From the IMG/VR virus record IMGVR_UViG_3300033553_000838, positions 1 to 37,187 of that record: a DNA stretch of 37,187 nt. The stretch is one strand, 5' to 3'. Positions 14,086 through 22,532 of the stretch are shown here, in pieces. The translations under genes and the position numbers were made by a program. The stretch comes from a virus. Each line of letters starts with the position of its first letter. The stretch's first letter is position 1. A model generated the notes under the pieces. The model made no database searches and was not told the origin of the DNA. It saw only the letters and a program-made list of their open reading frames with translations.

Positions 14086-14390
14086 TGAGCACTTACGCTG
14101 AAGAGATTAACGCATCGCGTCGACTAGCTATCTTGTTGGCGCTGGGATTTGCACCTGGCTACACCCTCAATCGTACTGCTCTGCGCCGCTTTGTAGAGCG
14201 CACGGGCTACATCACCAGTGTGGATTTGTTGAATACCGAGCTGTCTTGGTTGGCCGAGATGGGCTACATCGATCTGCTTGAGTTGGACGCGGTGTATCTG
14301 ACCGCGCGCGGTGAGGATGTATCGCTAGGGCGCATTCAAGTGCCGGGTGTACGTCGCCCATCGCCGGGAGAGACCAATGGCCCACGGTGA
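14082..14390 (+). CDS. Mu gp26-like conserved phage protein
   Basis: 102 residues. It resembles the VpaChn25_0724/Mu gp26 family of small winged-helix-like proteins: 'ASRRLAILLALGFAPGYTLN', 'LRRFVERTGYITSVDLLNTE', 'LAEMGYIDLLELDAVYLTAR' and 'EDVSLGRIQVPGVRRPSPG', which is the family end. An alternative ATG at 14085 has better spacing to GGGGG. Always found between the gp25-like gene and the small terminase. Function not known. Confidence 0.8.
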   Translation: MMSTYAEEINASRRLAILLALGFAPGYTLNRTALRRFVERTGYITSVDLLNTELSWLAEMGYIDLLELDAVYLTARGEDVSLGRIQVPGVRRPSPGETNGPR

Positions 14391-14874
14391 TGATGCACGC
14401 CGCGCCGTCCGCGCGGCTTACGTTTTTGACCAGCTCGCACTTGAGTCCGCAGCGACCAAGTGCAACATCCCCTATGACACCGTGCGCAACTGGAAGCGCG
14501 AAGCCAAGAAGCTGGGCGACGATTGGGACAAGGCACGTGGCGCGCAGATGATCGCAGGCGGTGGCATCGAAGACGTAGTGCGCCAAACCTTAGGCATCGT
14601 CGTGCAACAGGTGCAAGCCACCGTGCAGGCTATCCAAGATTCGGATATGCCACCCGGCGAAAAGGTGCAGATGCTGGCTAGCCTTGCCGATGCGTACAAC
14701 AAGCTGATGGCCGCGAGCCGCAAGATGATGCCGGAGACAGACAAGCTAGCTGTGGCCACGGATGTGGCGAAGCGGCTGGCTGAATTCGTGCGGGAAAATT
14801 ATCCGCAGCACGCGCCCGCGTTCGCGGAGATCCTCGGGCCGTTTGGTGATGATCTGGCGAGGGCTTATGGCTAA
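14377..14874 (+). CDS. Terminase small subunit-like protein (DUF1804)
   Basis: 165 residues. The N-terminal helix-turn-helix 'LALESAATKCNIPYDTVRNW' followed by 'KREAKKLGDDWDKARGAQ' is characteristic of DUF1804, the DNA-recognition small terminase of BcepMu-like phages. The rest is helical, as expected for ring assembly. GGAGAG lies 5-6 bases before the ATG. It overlaps the previous gene and the next one. Should recognise the phage packaging site and hand DNA to the large subunit. Confidence 0.82.
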   Translation: MAHGDDARRAVRAAYVFDQLALESAATKCNIPYDTVRNWKREAKKLGDDWDKARGAQMIAGGGIEDVVRQTLGIVVQQVQATVQAIQDSDMPPGEKVQMLASLADAYNKLMAASRKMMPETDKLAVATDVAKRLAEFVRENYPQHAPAFAEILGPFGDDLARAYG

Positions 14875-15094
14875 GCTATCAGCTTCTGCTGAACACGCGC
14901 TATCTGTGGTTGCACACGCCTCAATGGCTAAGGATATGGCAAAGAACGTCGAAGGAATGGGCGGCTTTTATGAGTTCTGGCTGAAAGAGCAGACACCCAA
15001 AGACCGCGAAATCGTCGAGTCATACATCAAGCTGTCGAAGCTGGCTTATAAGGATTTTACCTCCATGCTGGCCAAGGACATGAAGCATGGCTAA
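14867..15094 (+). CDS. Small hypothetical protein between terminase subunits
   Basis: 75 residues, start overlapping the small terminase stop by 8 bases and end overlapping the large terminase start by 8. Helical and basic, with 'GGFYEFWLKEQTPKDREIVE' in the middle. No family recognised. Position suggests a packaging accessory. Confidence 0.6.
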   Translation: MAKLSASAEHALSVVAHASMAKDMAKNVEGMGGFYEFWLKEQTPKDREIVESYIKLSKLAYKDFTSMLAKDMKHG

Positions 15095-16832
15095 CAACAC
15101 CTCCGAAAAAGATTTCCTCAAGGAGATTGCCGAGCTGACGCAGGGGCTGCGCGCGGAGATCGAGGCCAAGCAGGTCGGCCTCGACCCGTCGCCAGCGGCC
15201 AAGCGCGCACGGCGTAAGCGCGTGCTGGTGGACGGCGACTTCGAGTTCTTTTGCTACACCTACTTCCGGCACCACATCCGTCCGCCTTCGTCGGAGTTTC
15301 ACCGGCACTTCTTCAAGCGCTTCCCGCAGATTTTGGACAAGCCGAGCGGCGCGAAGGAATGGTGGGTGGCGCCGCGCGGCGAGGCAAAGTCATCGCTGAC
15401 CACCAAGGTCGGCCCGTGCTGGGTGGCCGTGCGCGCGCTGCTGCAAAAGCCCACGATCCGCGCAGAGGTGGGCTGGCAAGGCGACGTGCCGTACTTCATC
15501 GACTACATCACCATGCTGGGCGCGGAAACCAAGCTGCCGACCAAGCTGCTCGAAGTCGTTAAAGTCGAGCTGACGGTTAACGCCGCACTGGCGCTGGATT
15601 TTCCGGAGGCGTGCGGCGCGACGAAGAACTGGAAGATCGGCGACTTCACCACACGCAGCGGCGTGAAGATGGAAGCGTTCGGTGCCGAGCAGGCGATTCG
15701 CGGTACTTTCCACGGCGCATCTCGCCCCAAGCTGCTCCTGGGCGACGATCTGATCACCGACAAGGAAGCCAAGAGCCCGACCGAATGCAACAACCGCTGG
15801 GACTGGCTGGAAAAGGCCGTGGACTTCCTCGGCCCGCCGGATGGCTCCGTTAAATTCGTCGGCGTCGGTACCGTGCTCAACAAGAACGATCCGATCAGCC
15901 AGGCCAAGGGCGCGATCGGACACCTGGTACACCACTTCCGCGCGCTGATCGAGCTGCCGAAGCGCATGGATATGTGGGAGGAATGCCAGGCACTGATGCT
16001 CAACCAGGACAAGCCCGCCGAAGAAGCCGCCAACGAGCGCGGCGAAGTACTCGAAGAGAATCAGCTCCCGTCCCATCTGTTCTATCAGGCGCACCAGGCC
16101 GAGATGGATAGCGGCGCGGTGATCTCGTGGCCGGGCGTGCGCAGCCTGTATTGGCTGATGCGCCAGCGGGCGAAGAATGCCAAGGCATTCGCCACGGAAA
16201 TGCAGGGCGACCCGCGCAGCGATGAGGACAAGGTTTTCGCCCCGGTGGCGTTTTGGGTGTCGCGCCTGTCGCACTGGAAGCCGTTCGGCGCGTGCGACCC
16301 GTCGATGGGTAAGGGCGAGAAGTCCGACCCGTCGGCGATTGTAGGGGGCTTTTACGACACCGAGCGCCAGAAGCTGCACGTTGACTATGCCGCCATCAAG
16401 CGCCGGGTGCCGAGCAAGCTGGAGGCCGATCTGATCGCATTCCAGCAGGAATTCAAGTGCCAGGCTATCGGCTTCGAAAACAACAACGCGTATGAACACA
16501 TGCGCCAGTCATTTGTCACGGCCGGGCTGGCCAAGAGCGTGGCGCTGCCACTGGTGGCGGTCACGGCCACGGTCGATCCGGAGGTACGCATCGATTCGCT
16601 GGAACCGTATATCACCGACGCGTTTGAGCCGCGCATCCTATTCAACCCAGCGCTGACACTACTTCTGGCCGAGATGGATAGCTGGCCGGAAAAGCAATCA
16701 GCCCATCACTACGATGGGCTGTGCGCGCTGCACATCCTGTGGATGATTGCCGTATCGCGCAGCGCGCCGATGGAATTCCAATCATCCGGTCAACGTGTCG
16801 CCACATCCGGCGGCATGTCCGGATTCATGTGA
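15087..16832 (+). CDS. Terminase large subunit (Mu gp28-like)
   Basis: 581 residues, the DNA-packaging motor. The ATPase has a Walker A-like 'APRGEAKSS' at 95-103 and Walker B 'LLLGDD' with D220/D221. The RNase H-like nuclease has its acidic residues at D404 ('GACDPSMG'), E464 ('GFENNN') and D543 ('HYDGLCAL'). Length is close to Mu gp28 (551 aa). The C-terminal glycine/serine tail may contact the portal. It precedes the portal gene by 8 bases. No sign of damage. Confidence 0.93.
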   Translation: MANNTSEKDFLKEIAELTQGLRAEIEAKQVGLDPSPAAKRARRKRVLVDGDFEFFCYTYFRHHIRPPSSEFHRHFFKRFPQILDKPSGAKEWWVAPRGEAKSSLTTKVGPCWVAVRALLQKPTIRAEVGWQGDVPYFIDYITMLGAETKLPTKLLEVVKVELTVNAALALDFPEACGATKNWKIGDFTTRSGVKMEAFGAEQAIRGTFHGASRPKLLLGDDLITDKEAKSPTECNNRWDWLEKAVDFLGPPDGSVKFVGVGTVLNKNDPISQAKGAIGHLVHHFRALIELPKRMDMWEECQALMLNQDKPAEEAANERGEVLEENQLPSHLFYQAHQAEMDSGAVISWPGVRSLYWLMRQRAKNAKAFATEMQGDPRSDEDKVFAPVAFWVSRLSHWKPFGACDPSMGKGEKSDPSAIVGGFYDTERQKLHVDYAAIKRRVPSKLEADLIAFQQEFKCQAIGFENNNAYEHMRQSFVTAGLAKSVALPLVAVTATVDPEVRIDSLEPYITDAFEPRILFNPALTLLLAEMDSWPEKQSAHHYDGLCALHILWMIAVSRSAPMEFQSSGQRVATSGGMSGFM

Positions 16833-16840
16833 GGTAGATC

Positions 16841-18333
16841 ATGAGCACTTTAAAGAAGGAACAGAAAGACGAGATCGCCACCACGCGCGACGGCCGCGAC
16901 ATCACACGAGGCTACGTGGACGCGCTGCCGCTGCTGCCATCCACCGACAAGCTGCTGGCGCTCAAGGGCAACGGCGATCTGACGATCTACCAGGAAGTGC
17001 TGCGCGACGACCAGGTGAAGGCCTGCTTCGGCCAGCGCGTGCGCGCGGTGATCTCGCGTCCGTGGGAAGTGAAGCCCGGCGGCGACAAGCGCATCGACAA
17101 GCAGGCCGCCGAGTTCATCGAAGAGCAGATCAAGAAGCTCGCGTTCGACGACATCACCGAGAAGATGCTCTACGGCGTGTTCTACGGCTATGCGGTGGCC
17201 GAGCCGCTGTATGCGGTGAGGATGGCAAGATCGTGTTGGATGCAAGCCGTGGCGGCGTCAAGGTGCGCGACCGGCGGCGCTTCGGCTTTGCGCCGGATAT
17301 GTCGCTGCGCCTGCGCACGTCCGCTAATCCGATGGGCGAGGTACTTCCCGAGAAGAAGTTCTGGCACTTCGCCACCGGCAGCGACCACGACGACGAACCC
17401 TACGGCCTCGGTCTGGCGCATTGGCTCTACTGGCCGGTGTTCTTCAAGCGCAGCGGAGTGAAGTTCTGGCTGATCTTCCTGGAGAAGTTCGGCAGCCCAA
17501 CTGCTGTGGGGGAATATGAGCCTGGTACCAGCCAAGAGGATCAGGACAAGCTGTTGTCCGCGCTGCAAGCCATCCAGACCGACAGCGCGATCATCCATCC
17601 AAAAGGCATGATGGCGACGCTGCTGGAGGCCACACGCGGCGGCACAGCTGATTACACCGAACTCTACGACCGCATGGATGCAGCCATTGCCCGCGTGACG
17701 CTGGGCCAGACGGCTAGCACCCAAGGCTCGCCCGGTAAACTGGGCAATGATGATCTGCAGGGAGACGTGCGCGCGGACATCGTTAAGGCCGACGCCGACT
17801 TGGTATGCATGAGCTTCAACGCTACGGTGGTGAAGTGGCTGGTCGAATGGAATTTCCCCGGCGCTGCACTGCCGCAGGTATGGCGCAAGTGCGAGGACGA
17901 GGAAGACGCGAACACCACCAGCGAGCGAGACGAACGCATCAGCAAGATGGGGTTCAAGCCGACGCTGAAGTACATCCAGGATACGTATGGTGGGGAGTGG
18001 GTAGAGGTCAATTCTTCCGACAAAGATACGCCGACTGGCCAAGTTGGAGATGCCGAGTTTGCTGAGAACTACCGCAGGGTATCTGGTGCTTTTATCAAAG
18101 ACACTGACGAGTTAGACGCCCTAGCGGCAGGTATGGCGAGCGATTGGGAGCGCGTCACCGATCCGTTGATCGCGCCCATCGTGGCGCTGGCGGCGGAAGT
18201 GAGCAGCTTTGCGGAGTTTCAGGCGCGGCTGCCGGATCTGATCCAAGACATGGATACTGTGCAACTGGCCGAGATGTTGGCGCAGGGGCAGTTCGCCGCG
18301 CGGATCTGGGGCAAGGTCAATGCCGAAGATTAA
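16841..18333 (+). CDS. Portal protein (DUF935, Mu gp29-like), interrupted by a frameshift
   Basis: Portal vertex protein forming the DNA channel of the head. The N-terminal part (from 16841, 'LTIYQEVLRDDQVKACFGQR' and 'EKMLYGVFYGYAVAEPLYAV') is in one frame. From about 17218 the family continues in the -1 frame ('EDGKIVLDASRGGVKVRDRR', 'YGLGLAHWLYWPVFFKRSGV', 'LLSALQAIQTDSAIIHPKG', 'TLGQTASTQGSPGKLGNDD') to 18333. A single missing base at GCGGTGAGGATGG would explain it. Since the other head genes are intact this is either a recent mutation or a sequence error; programmed frameshifting is not known for portals. Combined length, about 497 aa, fits DUF935. Confidence 0.88.
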
Positions 18334-19504
18334 GCTCGAACCCTTGCCGCCCGAAGAGGCGATCGCCTTCTTCCGGCAGAAGGGCTACAAGATCGGATTC
18401 GACTGGCGCGACGTCTGGCAGCAGGAACATCAGGCTGGCTTCACTGTGGCCAAAGCCATGCAACTGGACATCCTGCGCGATATCCGCACGGCAGTGGATA
18501 GCGCGCTGGTCAACGGCACCACTTTCGCCGACTTTCGCAAAACGCTGGAACCGATGCTGGTGCAAAAAGGCTGGTGGGGTCGCGCCGATATGGAAGACCC
18601 ACTTACCAAAGAGATCAAGAACGTGCAGCTTGGCAGCACGCGCCGTCTCAAAACGATCTACGACACCAACCTGCGCACAGCGCACAGCGAGGGACGGTGG
18701 GAGCGCATCCAAGCGAGCAAGCAGACCTTCCCCTATCTGCAATACGACGCGAACAACAGCGAGAACCCGCGTCTACAGCATTCCGCCTGGGATGGCATGG
18801 TGCTGCCGGTGGATGATCCTTTCTGGCAGTCGCATGCGCCGGTCAAAGAATTCGGCTGCAAGTGCCGAGTGATCCAGATGTCAGGGCGCGATCTGGCGCG
18901 GCGCGGATTAGAGGTGAGTGCAACGCCCAAGGTGCCGACGGTGACCTATACCAACAAGCGCACCGGCGAAGTGCAGCAGATACCACAGGGGGTGCACCCC
19001 GCATTCAATTACCCGATGGGCGGGCGGCTGACCAACCTGCCGAAGATGATCACCGAGAAGCTGGATGCAGTCGACGTGCCGCTGGCCGCTGGTGTGCTCA
19101 AGGGAATCGTATCTGGCGAAGCGTTCGCACGCTTCTTTGCAAAGCCGGAAGGTGTGTTCCCTATCGGTGTGCTGGTTACAGCGGATGCTGAGCTGATCGG
19201 CGCGAAGACACATACGGTGCGCTTGTCTGCTGAGACGATGCAGAAGCAGATCGACGTGCACCCAGAGCTTGCGCTGGAGGAATATGCGTTCGTGCAGCAG
19301 GCCATCGAGCGCGGCGTGCGTATCCAAGATGGTGATACCGCGTTGGTCTATCTGTTGGAACTGGACGGGTATGTGACGGTGGTTAAAGCGACAGGTAGCG
19401 GCAAGGCTGTGTTCATGACCAGCTTCCGCAGGCTGTCGAGCAGCCAAGTGAAACGGGATGAAGAGATCCGCAGGTTGTTACGCAAGCAGGAAGGGAATAA
19501 GTAG
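18320..19504 (+). CDS. MuF head-morphogenesis protein with C-terminal nuclease-like (PBECR-type) domain
   Basis: 394 residues. Residues about 35-200 are the MuF/SPP1 gp7-type minor head domain: 'TIYDTNLRTAHSEGRWERIQ', 'TFPYLQYDA', 'SAWDGMVLPVDDPFW' and 'FGCKCRVIQMSGRDLARRG'. From about 275 to the end there is a separate module ('AKTHTVRLSAETMQKQIDVH', 'LVYLLELDGYVTVVKATGSG', 'VFMTSFRRLSSSQVKRDEE') resembling the phage barnase/EndoU/colicin/RelE-like nuclease (PBECR) domains known as MuF-linked toxins. Such proteins may be carried in the virion and enter with the DNA. Starts inside the portal end (14-base overlap). The domain call is from memory of the family, not a search. Confidence 0.82.
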   Translation: MPKIKLEPLPPEEAIAFFRQKGYKIGFDWRDVWQQEHQAGFTVAKAMQLDILRDIRTAVDSALVNGTTFADFRKTLEPMLVQKGWWGRADMEDPLTKEIKNVQLGSTRRLKTIYDTNLRTAHSEGRWERIQASKQTFPYLQYDANNSENPRLQHSAWDGMVLPVDDPFWQSHAPVKEFGCKCRVIQMSGRDLARRGLEVSATPKVPTVTYTNKRTGEVQQIPQGVHPAFNYPMGGRLTNLPKMITEKLDAVDVPLAAGVLKGIVSGEAFARFFAKPEGVFPIGVLVTADAELIGAKTHTVRLSAETMQKQIDVHPELALEEYAFVQQAIERGVRIQDGDTALVYLLELDGYVTVVKATGSGKAVFMTSFRRLSSSQVKRDEEIRRLLRKQEGNK

Positions 19505-19606
19505 CGGGCGGTGGGGCCCCCCGATCCGGTTACCCGGCAACCCCACATGGCGCTCCGGCATCTCTGCCGTGCTACGGCCGGGGGAATAGCACCGTGTCGC
19601 GCCCGC
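19504..19606 (+). other. Highly structured intergenic element after muF
   Basis: A 7-bp closing stem GCGGGCG/CGCCCGC (19504-19510 with 19600-19606) encloses three arms: GTGGGG/CCCCAC (19511-19516 with 19541-19546, with an inner CCGG/CCGG hairpin), CGGCA/TGCCG (19556-19560 with 19565-19569), and TGCTA/TAGCA (19570-19574 with 19587-19591). A CCCCCC run and a GGGGG run could also pair. This looks like a folded RNA or a structured DNA site, begins at the muF stop, and contains no gene. Function unknown. Confidence 0.55.
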
Positions 19607-19666
19607 AGAGGAAGTATATTCCCCTTCGGAACGATGCGCCAGCTGCCAAAAATGCCGCCAGATGTA

Positions 19667-19686
19667 AAAACGCCCTGTGGCGTTTT
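19667..19686 (+). terminator. Terminator hairpin before the protease/scaffold promoter region
   Basis: Perfect 8-bp stem AAAACGCC/GGCGTTTT (19667-19674 with 19679-19686), loop CTGT, with a T run in the stem arm. It could stop transcription in both directions. Between it and the dyad at 19874 are about 190 bases with no gene; that stretch is AT-richer and holds candidate promoter sequence (TTGAAT at 19788, TTGAGT at 19828) but no clear -10/-35 pair. Confidence 0.7.
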
Positions 19687-19873
19687 GACACCCAAACAAG
19701 CGCCCGATGTAGCTAAAATCGCGGCGCGACGTTTTTAACGGGGGTCTAACGGCCTCCTTGGGCGTGTTTTAACCCACTCTCAGGTGTTGAATCTGACACA
19801 TGCATTCAGCTTTGCATTTTTAGGGGTTGAGTGTTAGGGTAAAAAAGAGATCAAGTTCTGGCATCTCCTCCGC

Positions 19874-19889
19874 ACTGAAGCCCTTCAGT
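19874..19889 (+). promoter_or_regulatory. Dyad operator candidate of the capsid block (copy 2)
   Basis: Inverted repeat ACTGAAG-CC-CTTCAGT followed by ATCGCC, nearly identical to the dyad at 11995. The first in-frame ATG of the protease gene (19918) is exactly 28 bases after it and the second (19927) 37 bases after it, as at copy 1. These two dyads occupy the places of the Mu late promoters Plys and PI. Candidate activator (Mor/C-type) site. Confidence 0.6.
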
Positions 19890-19926
19890 ATCGCCGCGCA
19901 ACACATGCCCCGGGAAAATGGGCGGC

Positions 19927-21066
19927 ATGAAAAAACCAATCCAAATCTTCAAGCCAGGCAAACGCACTGCGATGAACGGTGCAAAGCTGGAAATTTCTGA
20001 GTCTGACATGGTGGCTTGTGCTGCCGCCTACGATCCGGCGAAGCATGAGGCTCCGCTCTGCGTTGGTCATCCCAAGCTCAACAAACCCCGTTTTGGTGGG
20101 GTTGCTACTCTCGACTTTTCAGAGGGTATTCTCAACGCTTCCCCGAAAGATGTTCTGGTTGAATTTGCGGAATGGGTCGAGAGGAAGATGTTCCCCAGTG
20201 TTTCCGCTTCCTTCTGGACTCCAGATGCGCCTGGCAATCCTGTGCCGGGCGTGTACTACCTTCGTCACGTCGGTTTTCTAGGTGCGATGCCACCAGCCGT
20301 TAAAGGGTTGAACGAGCACGGCATCAGCTTCGCCGATAGCGAAGAGGGAATCGTTGAATTCTCCGAGTTGGATTTTGGCGGCTACGACGATATGTCAGTG
20401 GCCAAGCTGTTTCGAAACATCCGTGAATTCTTCATCGGCAAATTCAGTCAAGACGAAGCCGACCGCGTGCTGCCTGACTATCAGATCAGCAGCCTTGAAG
20501 CGGCCGCCACCGAAGAGATCATCGAGGATCGTAACGAGTCACAAGCCGGTGCGGGCGGTTCCGCATCATTTTCCGAAAGTAGAGGTGATCAAGTGACCCC
20601 AGAACAAAAAGTTGCACTCGAGGCGGAAAACGCCAAATTGAAACAACAGGTAGCTGATGCGGATGAGCGCGACAGAGTTGCCAGGGCAACGGCTAGCCAT
20701 GCTGGCCACGTATCCTTTGCCGAAGGCTTGGTCAAGGAAGGCAAGTTGCTACCTGTTAGCAAGGATGTCGTCATCGCCACGATGGACTTCATGGCCGATC
20801 AAGAATCAGTGGTCGAGTTTGGTGAAGGTGATGCCAAAAAGCCACTGCTCGATGCATACAAGGCTTCGTTGTTGGCCAACCCGAAGCTGGTCGAGTTCGC
20901 CGAGGTATCGGGCGCGACTGGTGATGCTGCTGGCGTAGTCAACTTTGCTGCGCCATCCGGCTACGGTGTGGATAGCGACCGCTTGGCGCTGCACACCAAG
21001 GCGTTGGTGTACCAGTCTGCCAACAAAACGACTTACGAGGCCGCGTTGGCCGCAGTAAGCCAGTAA
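19927..21066 (+). CDS. Phage head maturation protease (Mu gpI-like) with scaffold domain
   Basis: 379 residues. The N-terminal 180 or so match the Mu I protease: 'IQIFKPGKRTAMNGAKLEIS', 'AYDPAKHEAPLCVGHPK', 'FPSVSASFWTPDAPGNPVPG' and 'YYLRHVGFLGAMPPAVKGLN'. A linker follows, then a helical scaffold part ('VALEAENAKLKQQVADADER'). I chose 19927 because family members start with a Met a few residues before 'IQIF'; 19918 is in frame and equally possible by spacing. It should process scaffold and capsid during head assembly. First gene of the capsid block. Confidence 0.88.
   Translation: MKKPIQIFKPGKRTAMNGAKLEISESDMVACAAAYDPAKHEAPLCVGHPKLNKPRFGGVATLDFSEGILNASPKDVLVEFAEWVERKMFPSVSASFWTPDAPGNPVPGVYYLRHVGFLGAMPPAVKGLNEHGISFADSEEGIVEFSELDFGGYDDMSVAKLFRNIREFFIGKFSQDEADRVLPDYQISSLEAAATEEIIEDRNESQAGAGGSASFSESRGDQVTPEQKVALEAENAKLKQQVADADERDRVARATASHAGHVSFAEGLVKEGKLLPVSKDVVIATMDFMADQESVVEFGEGDAKKPLLDAYKASLLANPKLVEFAEVSGATGDAAGVVNFAAPSGYGVDSDRLALHTKALVYQSANKTTYEAALAAVSQ
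20593..21066 (+). CDS. Internal scaffold protein (Mu gpZ-like) from an in-frame start
   Basis: A GTG at 20593 in the protease frame is preceded by AGAGGTG, a reasonable ribosome binding site. It starts 'MTPEQKVALEAENAKLKQ', exactly at the scaffold coiled coil. The product would have 157 residues. In Mu, Z is made the same way from within gene I. Inferred from the start signal and the known gene arrangement. Confidence 0.6.
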   Translation: MTPEQKVALEAENAKLKQQVADADERDRVARATASHAGHVSFAEGLVKEGKLLPVSKDVVIATMDFMADQESVVEFGEGDAKKPLLDAYKASLLANPKLVEFAEVSGATGDAAGVVNFAAPSGYGVDSDRLALHTKALVYQSANKTTYEAALAAVSQ

Positions 21067-21093
21067 CCCTATCCATCACAAAGGAGAACCAAG

Positions 21094-21435
21094 ATGAAGA
21101 ATGCAATCAGTTTGCTGGCGCTGACCATGACGGCCAGTGGCGTGATCACCTCAAACCGTTTCGTGACACCTGCCGGTGCAGTGGCAGGTGCTGGCGTGAA
21201 TGCGCAGGGTGTATCTGATACAGATGCTGCAATCGGCGACAAGCTTGCTGTGCATACGCTCGGTACCGCCATTGTCGAAACTGGCGCAGCCATCGCGGCA
21301 GGCGCTCTGATCGAGACCGATGCAACGGGCCGTGCCATCACCAAGGCGGCAGGTGCCACGGTGGCGCGTCTGGCACCCGGTGAAGTGTCGACCGCAGCAG
21401 GCCAGTTCGTCGAAGTCGTACTGATCCCGAACTAA
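21094..21435 (+). CDS. Capsid decoration/cement-like protein (DUF2190-like)
   Basis: 113 residues, AAGGAG 8 bases before the ATG. The body 'VNAQGVSDTDAAIGDKLAVH', 'ETGAAIAAGALIETDATGRA' and 'TAAGQFVEVVLIPN' has the glycine/alanine-rich beta pattern of DUF2190-type capsid cement proteins. The gene lies between the protease and the major capsid gene, as in other phages of this type. It would bind the outside of the capsid and stabilise it. Confidence 0.78.
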   Translation: MKNAISLLALTMTASGVITSNRFVTPAGAVAGAGVNAQGVSDTDAAIGDKLAVHTLGTAIVETGAAIAAGALIETDATGRAITKAAGATVARLAPGEVSTAAGQFVEVVLIPN

Positions 21436-21473
21436 GCCGGATCATTTCAAATCAATTTTTAAGGAGCTACACA

Positions 21474-22532
21474 ATGAAAAGCAAATACTCTTTCTGGCAC
21501 ATCGTCGCGATTTCTGTCGCGGCACTAGGGCTGGCATTCGCGGCACATGCTGGCGTGCTTGATCCTAACGCGGCGATGGCCATCGGTTTGGTTGGCAACA
21601 TGACCAATGCGCAAGCGCGCGTAGTCGATCCTATTCTTTCGACAGTCGCTCAGGGCTACAAGAATGGCCGCATGGTGGCTGATTATCTGTTCCCGGTTGT
21701 TCCTGTCGATCAGCGCGGTGGCAAGATTCTGGAGTTCGGCAAGGAAGATTTCGAGTTGTACAACACAGCACGTGCACCCGGCGCGGATACGAAGGAAGTT
21801 CAGTTCGGTCATCTTGGCAAGCCGTATGCCCTTGAGGGGCATCGCCTGATGGGCAAGGTGCCGTTCGAGCATCTTCAGGAAGCGACGCAGGTGCCTGGCA
21901 TCAACCTGGGGCGCGGCGCGGTCAATAAGACGCAGAACATCATCTTGTTGAGCGCTGAATATCAGGCTGCTGTAATCGCCCGCAATGCAGCCAACTACGC
22001 GGCAAGCAACAAGGCTGCGTTGGCAGGCACATCACGTTGGGATGACTATGCATCCGGCGTATCTGACCCCGCTGCGGACATCGATACTGCCGTTGAAAGC
22101 ATCCGTGCTCAAGTTGGCATGCGCCCCAACACCGTGGTGTTGTCCCCCAAGGCGTTCAAAGCGGCAAAGCGCCATCCAAAGATTATTGACCGTGTGAAAT
22201 ACACGGGCCGTGACAGCGTGACATTGGAGATGTTAGCCAATCTGTTCGATGTGGAACGTGTCGTAAGCGGTGATGCGATTTACAACAACGCCGGAGCAAT
22301 GACCGATGTGTGGGGTAAGGATGTGATCGTGGCCTACACCGAGATTGCCACAGCGGACGATGGCGGCTTGCCCAGCTACGGTTATACATACCGTTTGCGC
22401 AATTACCCGATGGTCGAGTCGGCATTCATGGATCGCGGAAAGAACAGCTGGATGTATCCGGTCAACGATGAGCGCGCACCCGTCATCGCCGCCGCTTCTG
22501 CCGGTTACCTGCTCCAGACCGTCGTCTCTTAA
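21474..22532 (+). CDS. Major capsid protein
   Basis: 352 residues, AAGGAG 7 bases before the ATG. The body from residue 43 ('MTNAQARVVDPILSTVAQGY', 'VADYLFPVVPVDQRGGKILE', 'LAGTSRWDD', 'VGMRPNTVVLSPKAF') matches the HK97-fold major capsids of BcepMu-like and related phages rather than Mu gpT. Unusually, residues 1-27 look like a Sec signal peptide ('IVAISVAALGLAFAAHAG'). Family proteins commonly begin near 'M-x-N-x-x-x-RVVDP', which here corresponds to the ATG at 21600, but that ATG has only a weak ribosome binding site. Confidence 0.88.
   Translation: MKSKYSFWHIVAISVAALGLAFAAHAGVLDPNAAMAIGLVGNMTNAQARVVDPILSTVAQGYKNGRMVADYLFPVVPVDQRGGKILEFGKEDFELYNTARAPGADTKEVQFGHLGKPYALEGHRLMGKVPFEHLQEATQVPGINLGRGAVNKTQNIILLSAEYQAAVIARNAANYAASNKAALAGTSRWDDYASGVSDPAADIDTAVESIRAQVGMRPNTVVLSPKAFKAAKRHPKIIDRVKYTGRDSVTLEMLANLFDVERVVSGDAIYNNAGAMTDVWGKDVIVAYTEIATADDGGLPSYGYTYRLRNYPMVESAFMDRGKNSWMYPVNDERAPVIAAASAGYLLQTVVS

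Noticed and set aside
15390-16499. Long minus-strand open frame of 369 codons
   Set aside because: It lies fully opposite the intact large terminase gene, has no recognisable motif, and is a codon-bias shadow.
19504-19606. tRNA or SAM riboswitch interpretation of the structured element
   Set aside because: The 7-bp stem and three arms recall a tRNA, and CCCGGCAACC recalls a SAM riboswitch core, but there is no T-loop sequence, no CCA-type end, and the other conserved riboswitch parts are missing.
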